A program made the position numbers and the translations under genes. Shown one piece after another: positions 52,220-61,085 of a DNA stretch of 64,000 nt (the stretch's first letter is position 1; the number at the start of each line of letters is the position of its first letter). Source of the DNA: Mesorhizobium denitrificans (lineage in GTDB: Bacteria; Pseudomonadota; Alphaproteobacteria; Rhizobiales; Rhizobiaceae); the NCBI RefSeq assembly GCF_003403035.1, contig NZ_QURN01000014.1, positions 62,001 through 126,000 of the forward strand. Direction: 5' to 3'. Under the pieces are notes generated by a model. That model ran no database searches. It was given only the letters and a program-made list of their open reading frames with translations, and was not told the DNA's origin.

Positions 52220-53008
52220 TCACTCCTTCGCCGCGAGCATACAGACAATCGACTGAGGGAACTGGCATTTTTCGCCTTTCGCAGTGAATGCGACCCGCTC
52301 GACTTCAAGCTTTACGGGCTTTTGCGGAACCTCGAATTTGCCCATCCATGCGCTCAGCGTGTCTGTGCCCCAGATGCTGAAGAATATCTTCTGCGGATGC
52401 GTTGGCAGCGTGGCGTCCGGTTCGCTTTGATGCATCAGCTTGCCGTCTACGTACCACGACATGCGGTCAGGCTCCCAAACGAACGCATAGTCGTGGAAGT
52501 CATTATCCGACCCGCCCGGCACGTCGACAAGCGCCGTATTGTGCTGCTGGGCATCAATGTAAGTGTTGAGCTGAACCTTCGATGTGTCTTTCAGCAGCAC
52601 CTCGAAGTCGATCTCGTCATGTGGCTGCTTCTGCGTTGGCCCGATATAGGTGAAGAATGCTGCATTGAGCCCCGACCCTGCCCCCGTGCGCATACGTGCT
52701 TCATAAGTGCCATATTGGAAGCGCTGCTTTGTTTGAACTTCACCGCAGGAATACTGCCGATCCTTGAACGGCACATTGCTGAAGGAGAGTGTCAGCTGAC
52801 CTTTGCCGACATCGATCTCGCGCGTTGACCAGGTGCAGTTTTGATGCGCACCGTTGTTCCAGCCGTTCGATGCCATCCAGAGATCAGGATCGAAGCGATC
52901 GAACTCATCGACGAAGGATTTGCCAAGCGCAACCGTTGGTTGGTCTTGCGCCAATACCGGAAAGCTCCAGCCAATCGCGATTAAAAGTGAGGTGATGCAG
53001 ATTTTCAA
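52220..53008 (-). CDS. exoK: Secreted GH16 endo-beta-glycanase, ExoK-like
   Basis: A 262-residue secreted enzyme with a signal peptide cut after VLA (residue 20). The GH16 catalytic motif HDEIDFEVL is at 130-138, with nucleophile Glu132, Asp134 and acid/base Glu136 all present. S. meliloti ExoK, of similar length, cleaves nascent succinoglycan to shorter chains. Its place at the edge of an exo locus fits that role. It diverges from the ExoQ-like gene. Confidence 0.88.
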   Translation of the reverse strand: MKICITSLLIAIGWSFPVLAQDQPTVALGKSFVDEFDRFDPDLWMASNGWNNGAHQNCTWSTREIDVGKGQLTLSFSNVPFKDRQYSCGEVQTKQRFQYGTYEARMRTGAGSGLNAAFFTYIGPTQKQPHDEIDFEVLLKDTSKVQLNTYIDAQQHNTALVDVPGGSDNDFHDYAFVWEPDRMSWYVDGKLMHQSEPDATLPTHPQKIFFSIWGTDTLSAWMGKFEVPQKPVKLEVERVAFTAKGEKCQFPQSIVCMLAAKE

Positions 53009-53071
53009 AACAGTCTCCTTGAGGCTTAATTTGCCAACGACTGTTCGTGGCCAATCAGATCAAGCCACCGC

Positions 53072-53103
53072 TGCATTGCAACACGCACAATATTGCATTG
53101 CAA
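53072..53103. promoter_or_regulatory. Twin direct repeat in the exoK/exoQ intergenic region
   Basis: TGCATTGCAA occurs at 53072-53081 and again at 53094-53103, exactly 22 bp apart, about two turns of DNA. The second copy extends to the dyad TTGCA-T-TGCAA (53093-53103). It lies in the 194-bp gap between the divergent genes, 65-95 bp from exoK and 100-130 bp from exoQ. The layout is that of an operator for a dimeric regulator. Confidence 0.45.
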
Positions 53104-53202
53104 GAGAAAACGAGCCTTTTCTCCGCCCTTTTTGTTGCGTCGCACAAGAAACGACGTTACGCTCGCGAGAGTTGCATTTGGCAGAGGCAAGAACGCCAGA
53201 CG

Positions 53203-54546
53203 ATGCAGACAAATGCGCAACCGCCGCTTGGCGGTGTGGCAACCTTACCTCCCGCTTCTGAGAAGCCCGAGCAAGGTGTGCGGACAGACACGCTCATAGC
53301 TATCGCGGCTTTGGGAAGCCTCTTTCTGTTGCCTATTCTGGCTTCGCTCGCGCCGCTGATATTCCTTGCCTTCGGCGCGTTCCTGATGGCGCGACGGCCT
53401 GCCTCCACAATCGATGCATTGGTCCGAAACTGGTACATCCTAATACTGCCGCTCTATGCATTTGCCTCGACGCTCTGGTCGGCCGAGCCTAATCTCTCAA
53501 TGCGATATGGCTTTCAGCTCTTGCTGACTTTCATGATCGGCATCGTGATCGCGCACCGCGTAACAGCCTATACATTTCTCGCCATTTCGTTCTGGACATC
53601 TGTTCCGATCATATTGATCAGCGCACTGTTTGGCGGCGCAAGGTTGGACGGCATTGCTTTGGGCGTTTTCGCAGCGAAGAATGCGTATGCCACGGCAATT
53701 TCCATGTTTGCGCTAGCAGCGCTTGGCCTGCTGTTTGCAAGGGAAACCGACCGACTGACACGGCTTGCCGCGCTTTTCGGCGTGCTCATATCGCCCGCCT
53801 TGCTGATTTCCGCGCAATCATCCGGCGCTATCGTAACAACGCTCCTCACGGTGGGCTCATTCGGCATGTTCGTGGTCGGCGGCTGGCTCACCGCCTATCA
53901 GCGAAGAGGCTATTTCACGCTGCTTTTTTCGATTTTTGCAGTGCTTGGTCTGGTGGTCGCAGTTTTTCACCAGCAATTGCTCGAAATTCTGCTCGCGCTA
54001 TTCGATAAGGATACGACAATCACTGGCCGCACCGAGCTTTGGGAAATCGGCTCAAACCTCATCAGCGAGCGGCCATTCCTGGGATTGGGCTTTCAGTCAT
54101 TCTGGGTTCAGAATACACCGGACGCCGAAGAGCTTTGGGCCTATTTCAAGATCGATGCGCGCACAGGCTTTCACTTCCACAACACTTACATTTCCATCGG
54201 CGTCGAATTGGGCATTATCGGCATTGCACTAACCGCGATATTGCTGTTTTCCAGCCTTGCGCGATCCGTCCAATGGGCGGTGAAAGAACCATTCGGAACT
54301 GCCGGCTACTTCGTGGGATTCGCGGTTTTGATTGCAGCGCGCAGCATGGTTGAAGTGGATGTTTTCTACCAGTTCAGCGCCTCGTCCGTAACGATCATCT
54401 GTGGACTGATCTATGCCAATCAGGCGCTCGCCGCATATCGCGCATCGCAACCTCAGATAACGAACGAAGCGATACGGACAATCGTCTATCCCGCAAGGCT
54501 GGCAGATACGAAAATCGCATCGGCAGACAGAGGCGCACCCTCATGA
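53203..54546 (+). CDS. exoQ: Exopolysaccharide polymerase, ExoQ/Wzy-like
   Basis: A 447-residue protein from ATG 53203, with about 11-12 membrane helices and a large periplasmic loop (residues 320-370) holding the O-antigen ligase/polymerase pattern [29 protein letters not shown] and FHFHNTYISIGVELGIIG. These proteins join repeat units into polymer on the periplasmic side. Length fits S. meliloti ExoQ. The frame runs up to 53047 but that stretch is the intergenic region. It overlaps the next gene by 4 bp (ATGA). Confidence 0.85.
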   Translation: MQTNAQPPLGGVATLPPASEKPEQGVRTDTLIAIAALGSLFLLPILASLAPLIFLAFGAFLMARRPASTIDALVRNWYILILPLYAFASTLWSAEPNLSMRYGFQLLLTFMIGIVIAHRVTAYTFLAISFWTSVPIILISALFGGARLDGIALGVFAAKNAYATAISMFALAALGLLFARETDRLTRLAALFGVLISPALLISAQSSGAIVTTLLTVGSFGMFVVGGWLTAYQRRGYFTLLFSIFAVLGLVVAVFHQQLLEILLALFDKDTTITGRTELWEIGSNLISERPFLGLGFQSFWVQNTPDAEELWAYFKIDARTGFHFHNTYISIGVELGIIGIALTAILLFSSLARSVQWAVKEPFGTAGYFVGFAVLIAARSMVEVDVFYQFSASSVTIICGLIYANQALAAYRASQPQITNEAIRTIVYPARLADTKIASADRGAPS

Positions 54547-55430
54547 CGCAGCAGACCATTCCCGAAATTCGCGCAATCATCTGCAAGCGCGATGTGGAAC
54601 TCGGAATCGAATGCCTTGGGTCGCTCAAAAGATTCTCGGCCGATCCTGTCCGCATCGTGCTGCACGACGATGGCTCAATCAGCAAGGATGAGCGCGCGAG
54701 ACTCGAAGAAGGACTCCCCGGCGCGGTGCTTATATCAAGGGAAGAAGCAGACGATGTGATGAACCCTCTACTCAAGGCCACGCCCCGAACCTTGGCATTT
54801 CGCGAGCGCTCGCCAATGGGCCGCAAGCTCGTCGATGTGGGCATATTCTCGAAGGGCGACATCATCCTCTGCGATACCGACGTGCTGTTTTTCCGACCAT
54901 TCAAGGGCGCGTTCAGTTGGCCCAATGAAACCATCAAAACCGTTCACGTGCTCGACGTTGCGGATTCATTTTGCCTGAAGCCTTGGCAGACCGGGCCGTT
55001 GCACCTGCTGCATCGCTTCAACGCGGGTTTCATGATGATCCGCAAAGAACTATTCGACATGGATTTGATGGAACGAACAGTCCGGCTGATCGAAGACAAT
55101 CCCGGTTACATTGAAAACAAACCCTATCAGTGGTTTCTGGAACAGACCTGCTGGGCCTCCGTGGCTGGCGAACATCCGGCCATGATGTGGGCTGGCAATC
55201 AGTTGCGCGTTATCAGCAAGAACGACCGCTATTCGACCGATCTCGTAGGTGGCCACTTCGTTGGAAACGTTCGGCACATGCTCGCGCAGTTTCGCGATCA
55301 AGCGCGGGTGACTGGAGTGGAGCACACCGAGCCCGTCACGATCGAGTTCGAGCGCACACGGCCCTATTCAACCACGGCATTTATCGCAAACAGATTGAGC
55401 AACCGCATACGTTATGCGTTGGCGAGCTAA
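54543..55430 (+). CDS. Putative glycosyltransferase with DTD motif, unassigned family
   Basis: A 295-residue soluble protein. It has an Rossmann-like start (EIRAIICKRDVELGIECLGSLKRF), a segment RIVLHDDGS and, after about 65 residues, ILCDTDVLFF with Asp111-Thr-Asp113, like the DxD metal and nucleotide-sugar site of GT-A enzymes. FNAGFMMIRKELFD later fits a GT8-like acceptor region. I could not tie it to a known exo step. It is coupled to exoQ (4-bp overlap) and shares its stop with the convergent acyltransferase (CTAA). Confidence 0.65.
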   Translation: MTQQTIPEIRAIICKRDVELGIECLGSLKRFSADPVRIVLHDDGSISKDERARLEEGLPGAVLISREEADDVMNPLLKATPRTLAFRERSPMGRKLVDVGIFSKGDIILCDTDVLFFRPFKGAFSWPNETIKTVHVLDVADSFCLKPWQTGPLHLLHRFNAGFMMIRKELFDMDLMERTVRLIEDNPGYIENKPYQWFLEQTCWASVAGEHPAMMWAGNQLRVISKNDRYSTDLVGGHFVGNVRHMLAQFRDQARVTGVEHTEPVTIEFERTRPYSTTAFIANRLSNRIRYALAS

Positions 55431-56590
55431 GCAGGGGCTGAGGGCGCCGGCAGCTTTGGGTCGAGAATATACTTTTCGAACAGCCGCCACGTAGCGTGCG
55501 AAAACCGTATCGCGAACTGCTCGACGGGAACGAACAACATCGCGCATGCCATCGCCAGAGCCAGCGACGTCAGCGCAATGCCCGCATAGACTGGTTGCGG
55601 CGCAAGGCTGTCCAGCGAGGTCTGCACAATCGCCCATGACGTGAAGGTCACGATCACCGCGTAGTGCATCAGGAACAGTGGAAACGAGATCTTTCCAAGC
55701 CATTGCGAAAGCGAGTTGGAAAGAAACGCTGAAATGTGGACATCCGAGTAAATCAGCAGGCAGCAAACCGCCGCTACCAGCATCAGCAATGGTGGCAACT
55801 CGTGATGCTGGAGCATGAGGTAGGATGGCGGAATAAGCAGCACGATTATCGCCGCGATGGCCAGCGCAGTATTTGCGTGCGACTGGCCGTGCCAATCGAA
55901 CAGCCCTTCCCGTCGCATCAGCGCAAAAAGCATTCCAACGAAGAAGCAGCCGCTCAGCGTGCCGGTCGCAATTGCGATGAAAGCGAGGATCGCAAGCACG
56001 GTCTTCTTTTGGCTGATAAAGCGCTCGCACAGTAGAAACAGCACTACGACAATCGAGCCGATTGCCTCTGTCCGCATCGTCCACAAAAACGGAATAATCG
56101 AGAAATCGATGAACGGCTTGTAGAATACGTAAAACAGCGCAAACGAAACCGTCTCACCTATCGTTTTCGTCTCTGTCGGAAACTCTCGAAGCCAAGTGTT
56201 GCCGATCAATTCGCCGGCCTGCCGGTTATATACAAGTCCAACGGCAATGAGCAGCGCAACAATAACGCAAGCCACAGATACGGGTATCGCAAGGCGCGGA
56301 TAGCGTTTCACCGCGAGCTTCCAGATCGCCCGCCGCTCTGGCTTTGCCCAATAGGCCGCGGTCAGCGCTTCACCTGAAATGACAAAGAACAGCATCACCG
56401 AAAACAGGCCGTTGAGAAAAACTCCGGTCGCTACATTTTTGAACAGCGGAACCACATCGCCGAAAATGCCCCAGAAAATGTGGGAACAGGTCACGCACAG
56501 CGCAGCCCAACCCCGCAACCCGTCAAGAACAGTTAGCCGGGGCGCTCCCGCCCTGGCAGCTTCCTGCATGTTCCCGCCGCCCATCGACAT
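55427..56590 (-). CDS. Acyltransferase 3 family membrane protein
   Basis: A 387-residue protein with about 10 membrane helices. The N-terminus has LDGLRGWAALCVTCSHIFWG with the catalytic His, and LFFVISGEALTAAYW, as in OafA/ExoZ-type O-acetyltransferases. It probably acetylates the polysaccharide. Starts at ATG 56590 or 56569 are both possible. It is on the opposite strand to its neighbours and diverges from the transferase gene at 56690 by about 100 bp. Confidence 0.88.
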   Translation of the reverse strand: MSMGGGNMQEAARAGAPRLTVLDGLRGWAALCVTCSHIFWGIFGDVVPLFKNVATGVFLNGLFSVMLFFVISGEALTAAYWAKPERRAIWKLAVKRYPRLAIPVSVACVIVALLIAVGLVYNRQAGELIGNTWLREFPTETKTIGETVSFALFYVFYKPFIDFSIIPFLWTMRTEAIGSIVVVLFLLCERFISQKKTVLAILAFIAIATGTLSGCFFVGMLFALMRREGLFDWHGQSHANTALAIAAIIVLLIPPSYLMLQHHELPPLLMLVAAVCCLLIYSDVHISAFLSNSLSQWLGKISFPLFLMHYAVIVTFTSWAIVQTSLDSLAPQPVYAGIALTSLALAMACAMLFVPVEQFAIRFSHATWRLFEKYILDPKLPAPSAPA

Positions 56591-56653
56591 GCGAAATCTC
56601 GGGTTGGAGCCAAGAATATTGTCTGAAGGAGTTTACAATTACTTTTGCGCATC

Positions 56654-56673
56654 GCACAATAGATATATTGCAA
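56654..56673. promoter_or_regulatory. Related AT-rich motif before the 56690 gene
   Basis: GCACAATA at 56654-56661 and ATATTGCAA at 56665-56673 lie in the 99-bp gap between divergent exo genes. The exoK/exoQ gap has GCACAATATTGCA at 53085-53097. The two share the same halves with a 3-base insert here. It may be a common site, though an ordinary AT-rich promoter cannot be ruled out. Confidence 0.3.
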
Positions 56674-56689
56674 CGCACACCTCGGTGAC

Positions 56690-57694
56690 ATGCAGAAAGT
56701 ATCCGAGCTCGGCTCGCAAGACATCCTCCTGTTTTTCAAGAATGTGGAGGTCGATAAGTTTCTTCCGGGCGACCGCTATATTAAGCGCATCCTGCGTCCG
56801 GCGTGGAACCTGTTGCACCATCGCCAGAAGAAAACCGGTTTTCAGGTTTCGTTTGAGATGTTGGCCGATGCGTTGCGCGCAAACGGCTTTAATGTGCGCG
56901 TGAATGATTACGCGGCGGCGCGTAAAAACCCCAACCATCCGGTCGGTGTTGTTGGTTTTCCCGTCATTCTGGATGGTTGGCGGCTACCAAATCCGGTGCT
57001 GCTGGGACCGTCGCTTTATGATCATCCCGGCCTCGCTCCGAAGCTTTTCGCGGACAAGCGCTTCAAAAGCTATCTCGTGCTAGCCGACTGGATGAAGGAA
57101 ATGTTCGCTCCCTATTATGGAGAACGCTGCGTCCAATGGTTTGCGGGCATTGACCTCGACAATTGGCCAGATCTTTCTCGCGAGCCAAAACAGTTCGATT
57201 TTCTGATCTACGACAAGATTCGCTGGGACCATGACCAGATGGAGCGAGACTTGATCGAGCCAATCCGAACGCGATTGCACGAGCAGGGCCACACCTTTCA
57301 GGAAGTGCGTTACAAGATGCACGACCACGCCACGCTCAAAACAATGCTGGCTCAATCACGCGCGATGATCTTCCTGTGCGAGCATGAAACGCAGGGGCTT
57401 GCCTACCAGGAAGCACTTGCGTCCGGCGTGCCGGTTCTTGCCTGGGATCGCGGCTATTGGGCCGATCCTCTGTGGCAGCGCTTTTTGCCCAGCGCCCCGC
57501 CTGCCTCGTCCGTGCCATTCTTCTCCGAGCAATGTGGCGCGCGCTTTGCGGGTATTGAGGATTTTCCCGCGGTACTAGACAATTTCTGGAACAATCTCAC
57601 CAGTTTCAAACCCCGCAACTATGTGAAAACGCAGCTCTCGCCCAAGCGCTCGGCGCAGATTTACGCCGACGCCTATTTCGGAACGGCGCGTTGA
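56690..57694 (+). CDS. Putative GT-B glycosyltransferase
   Basis: A 334-residue protein. The C-terminal half has IFLCEHETQGLAYQEALASGVPVLAWDRG, the E-x7-E pattern of GT4-like GT-B enzymes that binds the nucleotide-sugar. The N-terminal half is not like common GT4 proteins (FQVSFEMLADALRANGFNV, then VVGFPVILDGW). Sugar and linkage are unknown. It overlaps the GT2 gene at 57691 by 4 bp and diverges from the acyltransferase. Confidence 0.7.
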   Translation: MQKVSELGSQDILLFFKNVEVDKFLPGDRYIKRILRPAWNLLHHRQKKTGFQVSFEMLADALRANGFNVRVNDYAAARKNPNHPVGVVGFPVILDGWRLPNPVLLGPSLYDHPGLAPKLFADKRFKSYLVLADWMKEMFAPYYGERCVQWFAGIDLDNWPDLSREPKQFDFLIYDKIRWDHDQMERDLIEPIRTRLHEQGHTFQEVRYKMHDHATLKTMLAQSRAMIFLCEHETQGLAYQEALASGVPVLAWDRGYWADPLWQRFLPSAPPASSVPFFSEQCGARFAGIEDFPAVLDNFWNNLTSFKPRNYVKTQLSPKRSAQIYADAYFGTAR

Positions 57695-58638
57695 ATCCGC
57701 CAGCCCCCCTCGTCTCGGTCATAATGGCCAATTATCGCGGAGCACGCTTTCTTGAGGAGTCGATGTGCTCGGTGCTGGCGCAATCGGTCAAAAATCTGGA
57801 ACTGATTGTCAGCGATGATGGCTCAGACGATACGAGTGTGGAAATCGCGAAACGCATCGCGCGCGAGGATAAGCGCGTTCGTGTCCTGACGGGCGCAGGC
57901 AACACAGGCCCGGCCGCGACGCGCAACCGTGCGCTAGCCATTGCCAGGGGCGAATGGGTCGCCATTGTAGATTCCGACGACCTCATGCAGCGCGACCGGC
58001 TCGAACTATTGATCAAACTGGCTGACGCTCACGCCTGCAACATTGTCGCTGACGATCTGACCTATTTCGGTGACGACGAAACGCCTGCGGGACGCACGCT
58101 GCTCCGCACCGCGGCAAGAACAGTCCCGCAATTCGTGTCAGCTGATTTGCTGGTCCAAACGGAGATTCAGGGTTCCGGCCTGCCGAAACTGGGCTATCTC
58201 AAACCGCTCATCCGCCGCTCGGCTCTCGATGGCATGAAATATAACGAAGCGCTGCGCGTGGGCGAAGATTTCGACCTGTTGCTGCGGCTACTGCTCAAAG
58301 GCAAAAAGCTGCTCGTCACGCAGGAATCCTATTATCAATATCGCAGGCATAGCAACTCGATTTCTCATCGCCTGTCGGAAGAAAAAGTGTTCGCCATGAT
58401 CGCCGCTCAGCGCGCGCTGGAAGGCGGCGACATACCCGCTGCAACACGCAAGGCTCTTCACCGGCGATTGAAAGCGCTCGAAAACCTGCTGGCCTATGAG
58501 CGCCTCGTGGTGCTGATAAAACAGCGCAACATTTCAGGTGCAACGCGCTCGTTGATAAAGCACCCTGCCCTCCTCAAAGACCTGCTACAATCGGTCGCCG
58601 AAAACCTCGCGCGGCGTATGCGTCCGGCCTCGACTTAA
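57691..58638 (+). CDS. Family 2 glycosyltransferase, ExoO-like
   Basis: A 315-residue GT-A enzyme. PLVSVIMANYRGARFLEESMCSVL opens the fold, VSDDGSDDTS and AIVDSDDLMQRDRLE carry the DxD site. Text such as GPAATRNRALAIARGEW and NIVADDLTYFGDD recalls ExoO-type beta-glucosyltransferases, but this is by pattern only. The start must be TTG 57691, which overlaps the previous stop (TTGA); the first ATG at 57724 would cut into the first strand. The stop shares TTAA with exoP. Confidence 0.8.
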   Translation: MNPPAPLVSVIMANYRGARFLEESMCSVLAQSVKNLELIVSDDGSDDTSVEIAKRIAREDKRVRVLTGAGNTGPAATRNRALAIARGEWVAIVDSDDLMQRDRLELLIKLADAHACNIVADDLTYFGDDETPAGRTLLRTAARTVPQFVSADLLVQTEIQGSGLPKLGYLKPLIRRSALDGMKYNEALRVGEDFDLLLRLLLKGKKLLVTQESYYQYRRHSNSISHRLSEEKVFAMIAAQRALEGGDIPAATRKALHRRLKALENLLAYERLVVLIKQRNISGATRSLIKHPALLKDLLQSVAENLARRMRPAST

Positions 58639-61085
58639 ACGTTCTCCGGAGACTTCACGTAGTATTCGGCGTAACGCTCGAAGAACTGCTCGCCGCTGCC
58701 TGTCGTGCCAAACTTCGGAAGTGACTTGATCTCGGCCTTGTTCAGCACGACACCCAGCATCTTGCTCGAAATGGCAGGCTCCGATTCAAGGATCGAGCGA
58801 ACCAGTTCACGCGGGGTGGAGCCCCACTCCACAACCAGAAGGAACGCATCGGCAAACGGTGCAAATGCCTTGGCATCAATCACCGGCCCCAGAGGCGGCA
58901 GGTCAACGATAATGTAGTCGAATGTGTCTTTCGCGCTGTCGAGGAAGCGGCGCATACCAACCGAAGCCAGAAGTTCGCCCGTATGCGGCATACGGCGGTT
59001 GAGCAACGTCGGCACGAACACCACGCGCGCGCGCTTGTCGAGGTTCGCGACTTCGCGCCAACTCATGCCCTTGATAACTGCTTCAACGAGGCCAACGCCC
59101 TTGGACCGTCGGCGCATACGCGTCAGCTTGCGATTGCGCAAATCGGCATCGATCAGCAGCGTCTTGAGGCCGCTATTCGCAAGCATTGCGGCAAGGTTCG
59201 ACGACACAGTAGATTTGCCCTCGCCCGGCAAGGCCGACACGACACCTATCACGCGGCAGGGCGTCTCCTGCAAGAGCACATCGCTGGCGAGCCGGACGCT
59301 GCGCAGCGTTTCCGCATAGATCGAGTAAGGATGATCGATTGCAATCGACATTAACTCGCGCTGCGAAATCGGCTCGTTGAAAAGCGGGCGACGCATCGGC
59401 GCGCGTCCGGACGGCGCATCCGTTACCGCCTGCAGCCCCAACCGGATTTTCACCCGTTCAATCGCAATCGTCTTCCATTCTTGCGCCTTGGCGAACCATT
59501 CCTTCCAAAGGTCGCGAAGGCCCTTGCGGCGCGATTTCGAAGGCTCGACGCTGATGGAAGGAAGATAGCCGAGGAACTTTGCACCGATTGCCGAGCGCAC
59601 ATCGGCAGCCGTGCGGAAAAACCGCTCGTTGAATTCGTTCAGCGCCGCAATCGCACCACCAACCATCAGGCCGAGCATAAGCGTTGCCAACAACACCACC
59701 ATCGTGCGCGGACTTGATGGGCGCAGCGGCAGCATTGCCTCGGAAATGATGCGCGCCTTCGCTATCGGGAAGGATTGCTGCTGTGTGATCTGCTCATAGC
59801 GAGCCAGGAACGTCTGGTATAGATTAGTCAGCGCTTCGGAACGCTGCTGCAATTCGCGAAGCTGAACCTGAGAGCGCTGCGCATCGGTATTCTGGCCCGA
59901 TGCACTTTCAACGCTGGAACGCAGCTTCTGCTCGCTCGCGTGCTTCACTTCATATTCGTTCTGCGAGGCCTGCGCGAGTTGCTTGGCTTCATCGAATATG
60001 CTCTTGGCAAGTTCCGAAAGCTCGGCACGCATAGCCACAGCCTGCGTGTTTTGAGCGCCATAAAGCTCCGTCGCTTCACGCTCGCGCCTGCTGAGATTGA
60101 GATATTTCGTGCGCATCTCGGTCAGCGCCGGCCCCTGATCGGGGGCGCTCGACATAGCCAGATTTTCCGCCGCGCGATCCGGTCCCATTTCTACGATCTT
60201 GCGAAGCTGTTCTGCGCGAGCGAGAGCGCCCGCCGCTTCGGATTGAGCAACGATCAATTGCGCATTCAAATCCGAAAGACGCTGCTCGGACATCAACTCA
60301 CCGCGCGCAACGGAAAGCCCTTGCTTGGCGCGATAATCTTCTGCCGCGAGAGCAGCCTCCTGCGAATCCTTGCGCAGTGTCGCCAGGCGCTCTTGCAGCC
60401 AGACGGTCGCGCGCTCGGTCGCGTCGAAATTCGCTTCAAGCTGATCCGCCAAAAATGCGTCGGCATAAGCCTGCGTGATGCGCTGCGCCAGAGCAGGATC
60501 GTATGAGCTGTACCCCACGACAATCACGTTACTGCGCCCGCTGCGCTCAACGATCACATTCGCCTGCAAAATATTGGACGCGAGGTTGATGCGCGCCTCA
60601 TGCATCGCCGCTGTATCGGTGCGAATCTGTGCGCCACCGCCAAACGAAAATACGGAAAGCACACCACGAACGACACCGCGCACAGCTCCAATTGTCTTGG
60701 CCAAAAGCGAAGCAGGCGGGTTCGTGAAGTCCGGATCTTCGTCAAGCTTTTCCTTGATAACCACCGCGCGCGCCAGCCGTTCGGAGCGCAAAATCTCGGT
60801 CTGGCTCATGATTGTCGCATCGGTCTGCAGCGTTGCGGCAAGCGGCGAAACTTCATCCACCGATTTCGCAATGCCGTCATCGATCAGCACGCGCGCCAGC
60901 GACACATAGGTGGGCGGCGTCGTCTGCAGATAAACGATGCCCGCGAACAGCCCAAGCCCACCGGCAACCAGCAAAGGCACTGCCTGACGACGCAACATGC
61001 CAAGTATCGAGCCGAAGCTGATGAAATCGCTGGTGTAGTGAAACAGGTGGTTTGGGCCCGCAGGATAGGCTGTCGGTTGGTTCAT
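58635..61085 (-). CDS. exoP: Polysaccharide co-polymerase and tyrosine kinase, ExoP-like
   Basis: An 816-residue inner-membrane protein that sets chain length and drives export. Residues 30-480 are a Wzz-type region with a helix at 35-52, a long periplasmic coiled coil, and a second helix near 455-475. Residues 590-816 are a BY-kinase: SALPGEGKSTVSSNLAAML (Walker A), TLLIDADLR (A') and YIIVDLPPLG (B). The C-terminus YAEYYVKSPENV is a small Tyr cluster for autophosphorylation. It overlaps the ExoM-like gene by 4 bp. Confidence 0.93.
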   Translation of the reverse strand: MNQPTAYPAGPNHLFHYTSDFISFGSILGMLRRQAVPLLVAGGLGLFAGIVYLQTTPPTYVSLARVLIDDGIAKSVDEVSPLAATLQTDATIMSQTEILRSERLARAVVIKEKLDEDPDFTNPPASLLAKTIGAVRGVVRGVLSVFSFGGGAQIRTDTAAMHEARINLASNILQANVIVERSGRSNVIVVGYSSYDPALAQRITQAYADAFLADQLEANFDATERATVWLQERLATLRKDSQEAALAAEDYRAKQGLSVARGELMSEQRLSDLNAQLIVAQSEAAGALARAEQLRKIVEMGPDRAAENLAMSSAPDQGPALTEMRTKYLNLSRREREATELYGAQNTQAVAMRAELSELAKSIFDEAKQLAQASQNEYEVKHASEQKLRSSVESASGQNTDAQRSQVQLRELQQRSEALTNLYQTFLARYEQITQQQSFPIAKARIISEAMLPLRPSSPRTMVVLLATLMLGLMVGGAIAALNEFNERFFRTAADVRSAIGAKFLGYLPSISVEPSKSRRKGLRDLWKEWFAKAQEWKTIAIERVKIRLGLQAVTDAPSGRAPMRRPLFNEPISQRELMSIAIDHPYSIYAETLRSVRLASDVLLQETPCRVIGVVSALPGEGKSTVSSNLAAMLANSGLKTLLIDADLRNRKLTRMRRRSKGVGLVEAVIKGMSWREVANLDKRARVVFVPTLLNRRMPHTGELLASVGMRRFLDSAKDTFDYIIVDLPPLGPVIDAKAFAPFADAFLLVVEWGSTPRELVRSILESEPAISSKMLGVVLNKAEIKSLPKFGTTGSGEQFFERYAEYYVKSPENV

